The translations under genes were made by a program, and so were the position numbers. The notes beneath the pieces were generated by a model. It ran no database searches and had not been told where the DNA came from. It saw only the letters and a list, made by a program, of their open reading frames with translations. Shown here in pieces: positions 11,306 to 23,699 of a stretch of 64,000 nt of DNA (positions are counted from its first letter, which is position 1; every line of letters begins with the position of its first letter). Where the stretch lies: the NCBI GenBank assembly GCA_009599575.1, contig VWND01000014.1:62001-126000 (forward strand), given 5' to 3'. Source of the DNA: Blumeriella jaapii. Lineage: Eukaryota; Ascomycota; Leotiomycetes; Helotiales; Drepanopezizaceae.

Positions 11306-14069
11306 TTAATTTAAAAGCGCGTCGTCAGCTGTTTTACGCAGGCGACTAGCGTGAAAAACTAAGTATACGTTTATAATACTAGAAAAGTTTAGCTTAAAAG
11401 CGTTATCGAAAATTTTGGCTATAATTTTGAAAAGGCCGTTTATAAGATTGTCGAGTTTGCGAAAAGGCCGGAAGGTCGGAAATGGACGCATATCGAGCCA
11501 TACGTAGTCGCCAACGTTAAAATCGATCGCGCGGCGAAACTTATTCGCATTTCTTTTTATTTTGTCGTGGGTTTATTAAAAGTGCGATTTAGCGAAATTC
11601 CAGGCGTCGTAATGGCGGCGAGCGTACGCACGAACTTCGTTTGCGTTTAGCTTATATAAAGGATTAAGAGAAGTATCGAGCTTCCAGTTTCAATTAGTAT
11701 AGGGAGTATAATCGTGTACAATTTCAAAGGGTGAAAGGCCATCTAGATTCTCGTAAAAAAGGACTATTTGGGCGAAATCTATTATTAAAAGAAATTCGCT
11801 TCAATCGTTTTAATAAAAATTCACGAAAAATCGAAAGCGTTTTTGCAAATATTGGTTGTAAATTTCGGTCTGACCGTCGGTTTTAAAATAAGCGGCTGTC
11901 GAAAGCTTTAATTGCGTACCGAGTATTTTGTTTAATTTAAATCAGAAAATAAACTAATATTAAAGGCCACGATCGCTAATAATACTTTTTAAAAAGCCAA
12001 AATACTTATATACGTGGAATATATACAATTTGGCGAAGCTTCGAGCGTCGATATTCTTATAGCAGAAAATCGAAATAGCTTGCTTAAAAAAGCGATTTAT
12101 TATTACGAACACGTTATCGTAATCGTGTTTGTTTTTGTTAAAGCTGCAAAAATCCATTGTAATATGCTTTTAAAAATGGTCAGAAATAAAAAAAGGCTAA
12201 AAAAAGCCGGAGCGCTTATTTTTTGAAACAAAACTTTTTCGATAAGCGTGGCAGTTGCGACAGTATTGTTTTACGAAAGCTGTTATACCTCGCTAATAAT
12301 ATTGGTCCGAAAGCAATTGCGTAGTTTTACGAGCGCTAAAATAAACGGTAGAAATCTGGTCGTATATTTTTCGTACGAAGGCCAAACGAAGATAATCGAC
12401 GTCTGGTATTATTAAGCGACCGTGATATAGCAGCAAATCGCGTTTAAATATATACGGAATATTATTATCGTCGTTTTTTTTCGTAGCGTTTCGTATAGCT
12501 TTTTTTCGGAAAACTATCAGGTTGCTAGCTATGCGATTAGCGTGGAAAATTTGATTAACGATACGAAGCGCGGAAGAAAAATCAGCTATTTCAACGATAA
12601 AAACAGCTGTTTCGAAGGCCGTAAAAAATCGAAGTTTTTTAGTCAAAAGTCGGTGATCGATTTGATTTGCTCGAAAAAGGATTTGCAAGCGCTAGATGCG
12701 TAAAAAAGTTTTAGCGGTCGAGTTCGTTCGTACGACGTGTTAATGCGTCAGCCAAAAGATTGTGTTTACTTGGTTTGTACGTAATAAGAAAATTGTAATC
12801 GGCGAAAAGCTCGGCCCAGCGTATTTGTCGAGCGTTTAAAAGTTTGAAAATTATAAAATACTTTAAAGCCTTATGATTAGTAATTATTTTAATTTGATAA
12901 ACTAAATCAGCTAATTTAATACGAAAATTGCTTAGAAATTTTACGATTGCGAGTATTTTTTTTATCGTATACGACGTAGTTTAGCTTTGCGAAAGCTATA
13001 ATTTTGCTAAAGTAAACGATTGAAAGCCAATCGTCGCTATGAAGCTGCGAAAGCACAAAAGCCATTACGCCGTCGAAAGCGTCAGTTTCCAATATGCAAG
13101 AAAAGTCTTGCTTGTAATATTGTAAAACTGATGCAGTAATAAGAGTTAATATAAAAAGGTCGAAACTCTTTTAATATTTAAAAATAAAATTGTAAAAAAC
13201 GTTAGCTTTAGTTAAATAAACCAGAAGCTTTGCAATTATACCGTAGTTTCGAATAAAACGTAGGTAAAAGTTATAAAAACCAAAAAGCTTTGTATACTTT
13301 TTATAATAATAAAAAGCTTTTAATAAACGATTACGGAAACTTTTTTTGGGTTTATTTCTAAGTTTTTAATAAAAATAATAAAGCTTAAATAACGGATTCG
13401 AATAACGTTAAATTCAAATTTCCGAATATCGGCCTGTAATTCAGCGTTAGCGAGCCTTTAGAGCATTTTGCGAACGTATATGGCGTGTTTCAAAAGGTCG
13501 GACGAATAAATAAAAATATTATTCAGGTATGCAATGTAAAAATCGTTTAAATAATCGAAAAAAACGTCGTTTATATAGCGTTGATAAATTGCGGGTTTAT
13601 TAATAAGGCCAAAAGGTAGCATCTTGCATTTATAAGCATCGTAACGCGTACGAAACGTCGTTAATTTTTTACTAGCGGAATTTATTCGAATTCTGTAAAA
13701 AGCTTAACGAATATCGAGCTTCGTAAAAATTCGCGCTTCCGAAAAACGAATAAAAGTTTTATCGATAAAAAAAAAAGAGTAGCGATCCTTACGAGTGATA
13801 TTATTAAAAGCTCGATAATCGATACAAAAACGTAATAAACCGTCGGATTTTTTGGCGAAAAGCATTAAAACAGCGAAAAAAGCGGTAAAAAATTCGATAA
13901 AGCTTTTGTTAAAATTGTTTTGCAGATAGGTTTTAATAATTTCGAGCTTCGGAATCGATATCTTATATAAAAGAATGTATTTCAGCTTTTTTTTACTTAT
14001 AGTAAGCTCGATTTTATAGTCGTAGAGCCGGTAAGAGGCTAGCTTATTACTGGCGGCCTTACAAAACAC
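11306..14069 (-). pseudogene. pol relic of the nested family-2 element
   Basis: RT at 14069-13704 includes FCIDYRAFNNIT and FTKLDIR, the gypsy 'RxCxDYRxLNxxT' and 'FSKLDLR' motifs. The integrase zinc-binding region is at 12688-12293. The integrase core at 12157-11960 starts MDFCSFNKNKHDYDNVFVII and ends SIISDRGL, giving the two catalytic Asp. The integrase C-terminal module at 11491-11306 reads RKLDNLINGLFKII and VYLVFHASRLRK. The order and the aberrant stops between blocks fit a decayed Ty3/gypsy pol. Confidence 0.8.
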
Positions 14070-14989
14070 GTATTCGAGATTTTTGTATTCCGAAGGAAAA
14101 AATTCGAAAAAAGGTTTATTCGAAGTTAGTTCTGCTAAGCTGGTTAAAAGGGTCGAAATCGATATTTCGTTAATTTTGAAACGTTCGAAAAAATTATAAG
14201 ATTAGGTTTTAAAAGAAATATTATACGTAAAATCGTTTAATATTCTGTCGATTTCGTACAGAAAGGTTAAAAACACTTTAATTGCTTTTTTTCTGAAAAT
14301 CAGCTTAAAAGCGTGTGCAATAATCTGGCAGATAAAAATTAGGTAAGCAGTAGGTTAAGAAACTCGTTTTCGAACTGGTTTAAAAGGTTTAAAAAATGGC
14401 TTATCTAAGCTATCGATTATATTAAACTGAAAGGCTATCGCGGCGAAGATTTTTCTTCGGTTTTTGGTGTAATTATTTTTCGTAAAACGAAAAAGCTGTT
14501 TTGACGAAAAAAAAAGAAAAAAAAAAGAAATAATAAAAGAGGAATCGGCAGCTTAAAAAAATGGTGTAATTTTTTGTATTATCCTATTGGCGTCGTTATC
14601 GAAATTGGCACCGCGAGTAAAATTCGATTTTTTCGCGTTTCGTATAACGTCGTAGGTCTGTTATAATTAGTCAAGGTTTTTGTTACGTTTCACAGCGTCG
14701 TTTTAATAGCGAGATTAAATCTTTCGAAAGTATAAATAAAAGATTTTAATACAACGAGCGTAAAAAGCTATAGGAAAATAAAACTTCGGCTAATAAAGCT
14801 TGCGTTTATTACAATCTAATAGAATTTGATATTCGGCTAACCAAGCTTTTTTTAGAATTATATTATAATTTCCGAAGTTGATAATTAAAAAAAAAGTAAA
14901 CGATTGTATTCGATTATTAATAATAAAATTGAAAAGCGTAAAATGTATAATTAAATAGCTATAAGCTTTATTATACCCTTTTACAAAAA

Positions 14990-15196
14990 AAAAGCCGGGA
15001 AAAATTAAATCAAAAGTTTTAAAAAAAAAAAAAAGAACTTGATTAGCGCCGAATCGATTAACGCATAACCGTTCGCTCCAAAATCGGCGAGCGCTTTTAT
15101 TTTATACGAAAAGCTATTTTTAATAAGTATAACGGGAATTGTTAATAAATCGCCACTAAAAAACTTTCGAACGTCAAAGTAACGCATATCGCGCAA
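14990..15196 (-). pseudogene. Retropepsin relic of the nested family-2 element
   Basis: Contains KALADFGANGYALIDSAL; the active-site D-S-G-A has become D-F-G-A. The homologous frame in the second family-2 copy (20315-20019) reads ALVDFKANGYALIDSAL. It lies just upstream of RT, where a gypsy protease belongs. Confidence 0.7.
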
Positions 15197-15225
15197 TACG
15201 CTTAAAAAAAAGGTTTTGCTTAAGC

Positions 15226-16737
15226 CTAAGCGTTTCTTCGACTGGCGGAAAAGCTTTCGATTTTCTCGTATGCGTTTTGAAAATCGTTTGAAAAAAGATT
15301 TTCGTTTTCACTATTATTATCAAAAAGCGAATTTTCGGCCGGCTCGATTTTGTTTATATTTATTAGCCTGGAAAAGCTTTTAAATAAAACCGAGGATCGG
15401 CCCGTAAAAAGTCGTGCAAATTGGCTTCGAACCTTTTGATATAATAAAAGACGAGCGTTGTCGTTGGTCCGATCGAAAAAGAAAAACGCCAAAAAGGGCG
15501 TTTTAGCGTGGAAAAAAAAGAAAAACAAAAGGTTGAAAAAAAGCTTGTAAAGCATTAAAACGACTTTCGTACGTACGATTTGACTCGTAGTACGCTTTGA
15601 TTGAAAACTTATTATTTTGATAAATAATAGATTTGATTAAAAAGCGATTCGCGTATAAAATTCGTTTAGCCAATTGATTTTATTTTTTTTATCGGACGGC
15701 GGTGAGCTAATTTTTGAAAATCGTTGTACGCGTTTATTCTAAATATAGCTTTTCTCGTAAACGCTTTGGTATTTTGTCGCGAAAAGCGTTTCGAAGCTGT
15801 TTGTCAATTTATATTTAAACGTTCGCTGCGAAAATGGAAAATCGCAGGTAAAATCGCTAAAAGTCGTCGTGCGTATTTATTGCAAGTATTTTAAATTCGT
15901 TTTCGGCTTTTTAAACGTTTAAAAAGTCGGCCAGAAAATCGGCGATCTTTTTTATTAATTTTTCGAAAAAAGTAAAATCGGAACGGTCCAAGATACGCGG
16001 AGTCAGGAACTTTTTTATTACGCTTTCGATCTGATCGAATATATAATTTTTGCGAGATCGATCGCTAGCGAAATAATCGTGATAAAATTCGAAATTATCG
16101 AAAATTTTAGTTTTTTAATGGCGTGTTTTGTAATTTTTATTATTATTTAATTTAAATTTAAAATTCGGAACGCGTTTTATGCGAATTAATCGAAAATCAG
16201 CAAATAAATGGAAATTATAGCGTTCAAAAGGCGCGCTAAAATCTTGGCCGTTATAGAGAAATTTAAAAAGAGTTCGCGAAAAACGTAAAAATTAGTTTGC
16301 AACGTTTGTTAATTAAAATAAAACGTTGCGAAAAAGTGGAGCAGTAGATTCGCGATTAGCAAAAGCACGTTCGATAGATTTTACTAAACGCTTTGATTAA
16401 GGGGTCTGTCGCAGTCGTATAATCTCCAGGAGTTGTCGTTTACGCTTTTGCGCTTTTTTCAGTTGATTTTGCAAAAGTTTCAACTGAACGTTTTCAGCGC
16501 TAGGCTGCAAGAAAAAAGTGGCAGGCGAAATGGTTGGCGCTCTGCTTTTTCCTTTGTTTTTTTTTCTTCGGAGGAAGGACTGTTTTTCAGAAGAAAAAGT
16601 TTTTGGGAAAGGCTGCTTTTTCGCTGATTAAAAGGAGGGAGGTTAAAGTGTAGTAGCAGGAGCTGAAAAGCTTTGCTGAAAGAGGGATCGTTAAACAAAA
16701 GCCATTTTTCGCAAAATGCGGAAATAAGCTTTTTCAC
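15226..16737 (-). pseudogene. gag-region relic of the nested family-2 element
   Basis: Open pieces at 15555-15226 and 16737-16480 lie between the right LTR and protease. The latter is rich in Ser/Lys/Glu and charged residues. No zinc knuckle is readable. Assignment is by position only. Confidence 0.45.
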
Positions 16738-16828
16738 GACCGGTCGATTATTTTGGTATAACCCGTAAAGAATTCGAAAAAAGAGATAGTTTACGCCGTC
16801 GCTAGCGTAGAAAAAGAGTTGTTAATAA

Positions 16829-17092
16829 TATAACGATTTAATTAATCGAAAAGCTAAAAGATTAGTCAATTGGTCGCCGAATTTACATAATATAAAAAAC
16901 GAGCTTTTGGTTTTGCAACAAAGATATTTATTTAGAATTAACAATTGCAGAAGGCAGAAGTTGCTAAGGGAAGAAAGCCTTATATACATGATAGTTTTCA
17001 CAGTTGATAGGAGACCCACCAGAAGACCAGGGAGCTTGCAACTATACGTAGTTGCTAGGGTGACGCGAGGGGCAAACGAGTGAGTCGTCACA
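16829..17092 (-). repeat. Family-2 LTR, right (5' LTR)
   Basis: Begins TATAACGA (RIP-altered TGTGACGA) and ends TCGTCACA. Its right half, with 'gacccaccagaagaccaggg', is almost free of RIP changes, unlike the left LTR. Confidence 0.85.
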
Positions 17093-17244
17093 ATTTCCTT
17101 AAACAGTATTATAGGCACGCAGTCCAATTTATACCTTCATTTTATTTTTCTTTTTCTTTTTTTAGTCTTTTCTAGGGATTCCCTAGACTATTTTACCCAC
17201 CGACATATGGCCGTATCAGTCTGGTTTTCCTACCTACTTTTACA
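17093..17244 (+). repeat. 3' LTR of copy B1, right piece
   Basis: Continues the LTR exactly where 10702 left off: 'atttcc' then the 'cacgcagtccaattta' block, ending TTTTACA. Both pieces minus the 5-bp duplication add up to about 268 bases, the normal family-1 LTR length. It is less mutated than the left piece. Confidence 0.8.
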
Positions 17245-20200
17245 GTATTTTTCGTACGAAAGCCAAACGAAAATGATCGACGTCTGAAATTATTAAGCGA
17301 CCGTAATATAACAGCAAGTCGCGTTTAAATATATACGAAGTATTATTATCGTCGTTTTTTTTCGTAGCGTTTCGTATAGCTTTTTTTCGAAAGGCTATTA
17401 AGCTGCTAGCTGTGCGATTAGCGTAAAAAACTTAATTAACGATACGGAATGCGAAAACAAAACTAGCTATTTTAACGATAAAAACAGCTGTTTCGAAGGC
17501 CGTAAAAAGTCGAAGTTTTTCAGTTAAAAAGCGGTGATCGATTTGATTTGCTCGGAAAAGATTTGCAGGCGCTAAATGCGTTTAAAAAAGTTTTAACGAT
17601 CGAATTCGTTTATACGACGTATTAATACGTTAGCCAAAAAGTTGTGTTTATTTGGTTTATACGTAATAAAAAAGTTGTAGTCGGCGAAAAGCTCGGCTTA
17701 GCGTATTTATCGAACGTTTAAAAGTTTAAAAATTACAAAATATTTTAGAATTAAAATTTTATAATTAATAATAATTTTGATTTAATAAACTGAGCTAGCT
17801 AATTCAATACGAAAATTGCTTAAAAATCTTACAATTGCGAGTATTTTTTTATCGTATACGACGTAGTTTAGTTTTGCGAAGATTGAAGTTTTGCTAAAAT
17901 AGGCGATTGAAAGCCAGTCGTCGCTATGGAATTGCGAAAGCATAAAAGCAATTACGCCGTCGGAAGCGTTGATTTTTGATATACAAGAAAGGTTCTGCCT
18001 GTAATATTATAGAATTGATGCAGTAATAAAAGCTAGTATAAAAAGGTCGAAATTCTTTTGATATTTAAAAATGAAATTGCAAAAAACGTTAGTTTTAGTT
18101 AAATAAATCAGAAGCATTGCAATTATACCGTAGTTTCGAATAAAACCTCGGTAAAAATTACAAAAACCAAAAAAGCTTTATACACTTTTTACAATAATAA
18201 AAGGCTTTCAGTAGGCGATTACTGTGACAGCTGGCTTAAGGATGATCATGATGATATGGGCCGAAAGATACGCGTGTACGTTGAATACTAAGGTGAAGAG
18301 CTCTAAGGTAACGGGAGCTCTGAACTATTAAATACAGGTTGATGGGGGTCCGTGCGCAAACCTTAATCCGATTTACCACTGGCAGCTTACCACTGGCAAT
18401 TACCACTGGCAATTTACTACCGGCCAGGCAAGGTCGTAACAATTACGAAGATTTTTTCTAAATTTACCTCTAAGCTTTCAATTAAAATAATAAAGTTTAA
18501 ATAACGAATCCGAGTAACGTTGAATTTAAACTTCCGAATATCGGCCTGTAATTCAGCGTTAGCGAGCTTTTAAAGTATTTTGCGAACGTGTATAACGTAT
18601 TTCAAAAGGTCGGACGAGTAAATAAAAATATTATTTAAATATGCAATGCAGAAATCGTTTAAATAGTCGAAGAAAACGTCGTTTATATAGCGTTGGTAAA
18701 TTGCGAATTTATTAATAAAGCCAAAAAATAGCATTTTATATTTATAAGCGCCGTAACGCGTACGAAACGTCGTAAGCTTTTTACTGGCGGAGTTTATTCG
18801 AATTTTATAAAAAGCTTAACGAATATCGAACTTTGTAAAAATTCGCGTTTCCGAAAAACAAATAAAAATCTTATCGATAAAAGAAAAAAGGTAACGATTT
18901 TTACGAATAATATTATTAAAAGTTCGATAATCGATTCAAAGACGTAATAAACCGTCGGGTTTCTAGCGAAAAGTATTAGAGCAGCGAAAAAAGCGGTGAA
19001 AAATTCGATAAAGCTTTTGTTAAGATTATTTTGTTAATAAATTTTGATAATTTCGAGCTTCGAAATCGATATTTTGTATTAAAAATGTATTTCAGCTTTT
19101 TTTTTTTATAATAAGTTCGATTTTGTAATCGTAAGGCCGGTGAAAAGCTAGCTTGTTATTAGCGGTTTTAAAAAATACGTGTTCGAGGTTTTTGTATTCC
19201 GGGGGAAAAGATTCGAAGAAAGATTTATTCGAAATTAGCTTTGCTAAGCTAATTAAAAAGATCGAAATCGATATTTTATTAGTTTGAAAACGTTCGAAAA
19301 AATTATAAAATTGGGTTTTAAAAAAAGTGATATACGTAAGATCGTTTAGTATTTTATCGATTTTGTACAAAAAAATTAAAAACATTTTAACTGTTTTTTT
19401 TTTCTAAAAATCAGCTTAAAAGCGTGTATAATAATTTGGCAAATGGAAATTAGATAAGCAGTAGATTAAGAAACTCGTTTTCGAACTGGTCGTTTAAAAA
19501 ATTTAAAAAATGGCTTATTTAAATTATCGATTATATTAAGCTAAAAAACTATTGCGGCGAAAGCTTTTTTTCGGTTTTTAATATAATTGTTTTTCGTAAA
19601 ACAAAAAAGCTGTTTTAACGAAAAAAAAAAAAAGAAAAAAAAGAAATAACAAAAAAGAAATCGGCAGCTTAAAAAAGTAATATAATTTTTTGTATTATTT
19701 TATTAGCGTCGTTATCGAAATTGGCCACGCGAATAAAATTCGATTTTTTCGCGCTTCGTATAACGTCGTAAATCTGTTATAATTAATCAAGGTTTTTATT
19801 ACGTTTTACAGCGTCCTTTTGATAGCGAGATTAAATCTTTCGAAAGTGTAAATAAAAGATTTTAATACAACGAGCGTAAAAAGCTGTGGAAGGACAAGAT
19901 TTCGACTAATAAAGCTTGCGTTTATTACAGTTTAGTAAAACTTGATATTCGGCTAATTAAGGTTTATTTAAAATTATATTATAAATTCCGAAATTAACAA
20001 TTAAAAAAAAATAAACGATTATATTCGATTATTACTAATAAAGTTGAAAAACGTAAAATATGTAATTAAATGGCCACGAGCTTTATTATACCTTTTTATT
20101 AAAAAAAAGCCGGGAGAAATTAAATTAAAAGTTAAAAAAAAAAAAGACTTAATCAGCGCCGAATCGATTAACGCGTAACCGTTCGCTTTAAAATCGACGA

Positions 20201-21417
20201 GCGCTTTTATTTTATACGAAAAGCTATTTTTAATAAATATAACGAAAATTGTTAATAAGTCGCTATTAAAAAACTTTCGAACGTTAAAATAACGTATATC
20301 GCGTAATACGCCCAAAAAAAAGGTTTTGCTTAAGCCTGGGCGTTTTTCCGACTGAGGGAAAGCTTTTAACTTTTTCGTAAGCGTTTTGAAAGTTGTTTAA
20401 AAAAAGTTTTTATTTTTATTATTATTATTAAAAGGCGAGTTTTCGGCCGGCTCGACCACGTTTATATTTACCAGCCTGAAAAGTCTTTTGAATAAAACCG
20501 AAGATCAGCCCGTAAAAGGTCGTGCAAACTGGCTTTTTTTAAACTTTCTGATATAAAATAAAAAAACGAACGTTATCGTTAGTCCGATCGAAAAAAAAAA
20601 AAAAACGCCAAAAAAGAGTTTTAGCGTGAAAAAAAAAGGAAAAAAAAAAAAAGGAAAAAAAAAAACAGTAGAAAGCTAAAAAAAAAGCTTGTGAAGCATT
20701 TTAAACGATTTTCGTACGTACGATTTGATTCGTAATACGCTTTAATAAAAAACTTATTATTTTAATAAATAATAAATTTAATTAAAAAGCGATTCGCGTA
20801 TAAAATTCGTTTAGTTAATTGATTTTGTTTTTTTTTTGTCGGACGGAGGTAAATTAATTTTTAAAAATCGTTGTACGCGCTTATTCCAAATGCAGCTTTT
20901 TTCGTAAACGTTTTAGTATTTTATCGCGAAAAACGTTTCGAAGCTATTTATTATTTCGTATTTAAACGTTCGCTGCGAAAATAAAAAATCGCAAATGAAA
21001 TCGTTAAAAATCGTCGTGCGTATTTATTATAAGCATTTTAAATTCGTTTTTCGCTTTTTAGTAATCGGAAAAATCGGTCAGGAAATCGGCGATTTTTTTT
21101 ATTAGTTTTTCGAAAGGTATAAAATCGGAACGGTTTAAAACTCGCGGGATAAGAAATTCTTTGGCCACGTTTTCGGTCTGATCGAATATATAATTTTTGC
21201 GAAATCGATCGCTAGCGAAATAATCGTAGTAAAATTCGAAATTATCGAAAACTTTAACTTTTTAATATTATATTATGTATTTCTTACTATTATTTAGCTT
21301 AAACTTAAAATTCGGAACGCGTTTTATACGAAATAGTCGAAAATCAGCAGATAAATAAGAATTATAGCGTTTAAAAAGCGCGCTAAAGTTTTGGCTATTA
21401 GGGGAAGTGTGACGACT
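17245..21417 (-). mobile_element. Second family-2 gypsy copy, truncated (minus strand)
   Basis: Colinear with 12365-16255 of the complete family-2 element: integrase N-terminal part (17245-17600), RNase H, RT (19385-18800), protease (20315-20019) and gag (to 21417). The integrase end and 3' LTR are missing because copy B1 is inserted at 17244/17245. The leader and 5' LTR are missing because another family-2 copy in the opposite orientation starts at 21418. Also carries a solo LTR at 18223-18441. More AT-rich than the complete copy. Confidence 0.75.
18223..18441. repeat. Solo LTR (219 bp) with ATTAC target duplication
   Basis: Begins TGTGACAG and ends CGTAACA. It is flanked on both sides by ATTAC (18218-18222 and 18442-18446) and splits the RNase H/RT region of the second family-2 copy. 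The 3' part holds three CCACTGGCA-type repeats. Its ends resemble the family-4 LTRs (22639-22913 and 44035-44273) but the middle differs, so it is a relative rather than the same family. It shows almost no RIP, in contrast to its surroundings. Confidence 0.85.
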
Positions 21418-21674
21418 CACTCTTTTGCCACCTCTCGTATCACCCCAGCAACTGCGTGTAGCTGCAAGCTTCCTGGTCTCCTGATGGGTTTTCCATTGAT
21501 TATAAAAATTATTTATATATATAAAGCATTTCCTTTTTAGCACCTTTGTTTTTTGCAGTTGTTAATTCTAAATGAATATTTTTGTTACAGAACCAAAGGC
21601 TCGTTTTTTATATTATATAAATACGGCGATTAATTGATTAATCTTTTAGTTCTTCGATTAATTAAATCGTTATA
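21418..21674 (+). repeat. Family-2 LTR of the third copy
   Basis: Starts TGTGACGACTCAC and ends AAATCGTTATA, the reverse complement of the LTR at 16829-17092. The first 120 bases are nearly RIP-free while the last half is strongly AT-shifted. Confidence 0.75.
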
Positions 21675-22638
21675 TTATTAAAAACTTTTATTCTACGCTA
21701 ACGACGGCGTATACTATTTCTTTTTTCGAATTTTTTACGGGTCATACCAAAATGATCGACCGGTCGTAAAAAGGCTTATTTCCGCATTTCGCGAAGAATA
21801 GCTTTTGTTTAACGATTTCTTTTTTAGCAAAGCTTTTCAGCTTCTGTTATTACATTTTAATTTCCTTTTTCTTAATCAGCAAAAAAGCAGCTTTCCTCAA
21901 AAGCTTTTTTTTTTGAAAAACAGTTTTTTTCCGAAGAAAAAAAAAAACAAAAAAAAGGCAGAGCGCTAATTATTTCGCCTGCTATTTTTTTTTTGCAGCC
22001 TAACGCTAAAAGTATTTAACTAAAACTTTTACAAAACCAGCTGAAAAAAGCGCAAAAGCGTAAACGATATTTTTTAAAAACTATACGATTTCGACAGACT
22101 TTTTAATTAAAGCGTTTGATAAAATCTATCGAACGCGCTTTTGCTAATCGCGAATCTGCAGCTTTTTTTTTCGCAACGTTTTATTTCAATTAACAAACGT
22201 TGCAAATCAATTTCCACGCTTTTCGCGAATTCTTTTTGGATTTTCTTCTGACGGCCAAGATTTTAGCGCGCTTTTTGAACGTTATAATTTTTATTTATTT
22301 GCTAACTTTTGACTAGCTCGTATAAAACGCGTTCCGAATTTTAAGTTTAAAATTAAATAATAGTAAAAATTACAAAACACGCTATTAAAAGATTAAAGTT
22401 TTCGACAATTTCGAATTTTATTACGATTATTTCGCTAATAATCGATTTCGCAAAAATTATATATTAGATTAAACCGAAAGCGTAATTAAAAAGTTTTTTA
22501 CTTCGCGTATTTTAAACCGTTCCGATTTTATTTTTTTCGAAAAACTAATAAAAAAGATCGCCGATTTTCTGGCCGACTTTTCCGACGTTTAAAAAGCCGA
22601 AAACGAATTTAAAATGCTTGTAATAAATACGCACGACG
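21418..22638 (+). mobile_element. Third family-2 gypsy copy, 5' end only, inverted
   Basis: A family-2 LTR at 21418-21674 is followed on the plus strand by the leader and gag region, which is the reverse complement of about 16828-15870 in the complete element. It is cut at 22638 by the family-4 LTR. Orientation is opposite to the neighbouring copy, so 20900-21417 and the end of this copy form diverged inverted repeats. Confidence 0.7.
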
Positions 22639-22913
22639 TGTCACAGCTAGCTTGAGGGTGATCAGAAGGGTGATGTGGACCAAAAGGTACGCATGTAAAT
22701 TAAAAGAAAAACACCGAGCTAGAATGCTCGGGGTCGCGAATTTTATATACAATGGGTTGCGCTTATGGATCACGTGATTTAGCGCGAGGCCTAGTGGCCG
22801 AGATGGTCCGTGCCCAAATCTTAATCTAATACCACCAGCAAGTATACCATTGGCAATTATACTATTAGCAATTACTACTAGCAACTACTAGTAGCCAGGC
22901 CAGGATCGTAATA
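22639..22913 (-). repeat. Family-4 LTR (3' LTR, ~275 bp)
   Basis: Starts TGTCACAGC and ends GATCGTAATA. It carries the internal blocks 'caccgagctagaatgctcgg' and 'gcgaggcctagtggccgag' that recur at 44035-44273. Its end holds degenerate repeats of the type 'taccattggcaattatac'. Confidence 0.7.
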
Positions 22914-22929
22914 TTATCCTTCTTTTCCG
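22914..22929 (-). other. Polypurine tract of the family-4 element
   Basis: The minus strand reads CGGAAAAGAAGGATAA directly before the LTR, the expected plus-strand primer site for an element transcribed leftwards. Confidence 0.6.
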
Positions 22930-23699
22930 AAAAATTGCGTTCGCGCAGTTGTGATTATGGGTCTATCGTTTTTCAATTTAATATAATTTTTTTTGCTTTC
23001 GTTGTAAATTTGCAATTATACGAAAAGCGCTCGTAAAAAGCTTTTGGCGGTGGGATGCGATCGGTGGAATGCTTAAAAAATAAAAAAGGCCGCTATAACG
23101 TTAAAACAAAAGTATTATTCGAGATTTTTATCAGCGCTTTTCCAATTGACCTGGTATTGCAATACTTTTTTATACAACCTCGAATCTATTATTTTTTCGA
23201 TTTTTTATTTCGTTTATTTAGAAAATAATTAAATAAAAGTTAATTCGGAGCGGCGTTGGCCAGATAAAAAATTGCTAATATGCTTTCGGAGCGAATATAA
23301 ATAAGAAATTAAATAAATTAATCAGTTTGCGAAAAAATCAAGTTTTTAATTTTTTTTGTATTTTGTCGACGATTTTAATTGGGCCGTATTATTTATTTAA
23401 AAGCTTCCGGAAAAGTCGATCGAGCTTTTAATTTTTAATATTTATTAATACCTCGTCGTTTATATTTTAATTCACCGGTCGTTTATGCAAATTAGCGAAG
23501 CGCTTTATTTTAGCTTATTATTGCGCAATAAACGATTATGCGTATTTTATAACTTTTTTAATTCGAAAAGCCAAATGCAAAATCTTATCGCGATTAAGCT
23601 TTTCGGTGGCCGAGCGAAAAAAACGAAGATTATTTATATTCCAAAATATGCGAGCTTCGTATTTATTTAAAATTTGGAAAAAAAAAACGTTGCCGAAAA

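Larger units (their letters stand above)
10703..17092 (-). mobile_element. Complete family-2 gypsy element nested in the 3' LTR of B1
   Basis: Two 264-bp direct LTRs (10703-10966 and 16829-17092) bound an interior whose coding relics run on the minus strand: gag near 16737-15226, protease near 15196-14990, RT 14069-13450, RNase H, and integrase 12690-11306. The flanks ATTTT (10698-10702) and ATTTC (17093-17097) are a likely 5-bp target duplication that differs by one C/T change. Removing the element restores an uninterrupted family-1 LTR. RIP stops throughout. Confidence 0.85.
3786..17244 (+). mobile_element. Family-1 gypsy copy B1 (plus strand), 3' part, interrupted by a family-2 element
   Basis: The interior starts mid-protease at 3786 because copy B2 is inserted there. 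It then follows the order RT, RNase H, integrase, extra 3' frame and 3' LTR, colinear with copy B at 29960-30375 plus 36378-44034. Its 3' LTR is split: the first part is 10582-10702 and the rest 17093-17244, separated by a complete family-2 element. To the right, at 17245, family-2 integrase sequence begins abruptly, so B1 itself appears inserted in the family-2 copy at 17245-21417. Heavily RIP-mutated. Confidence 0.75.
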
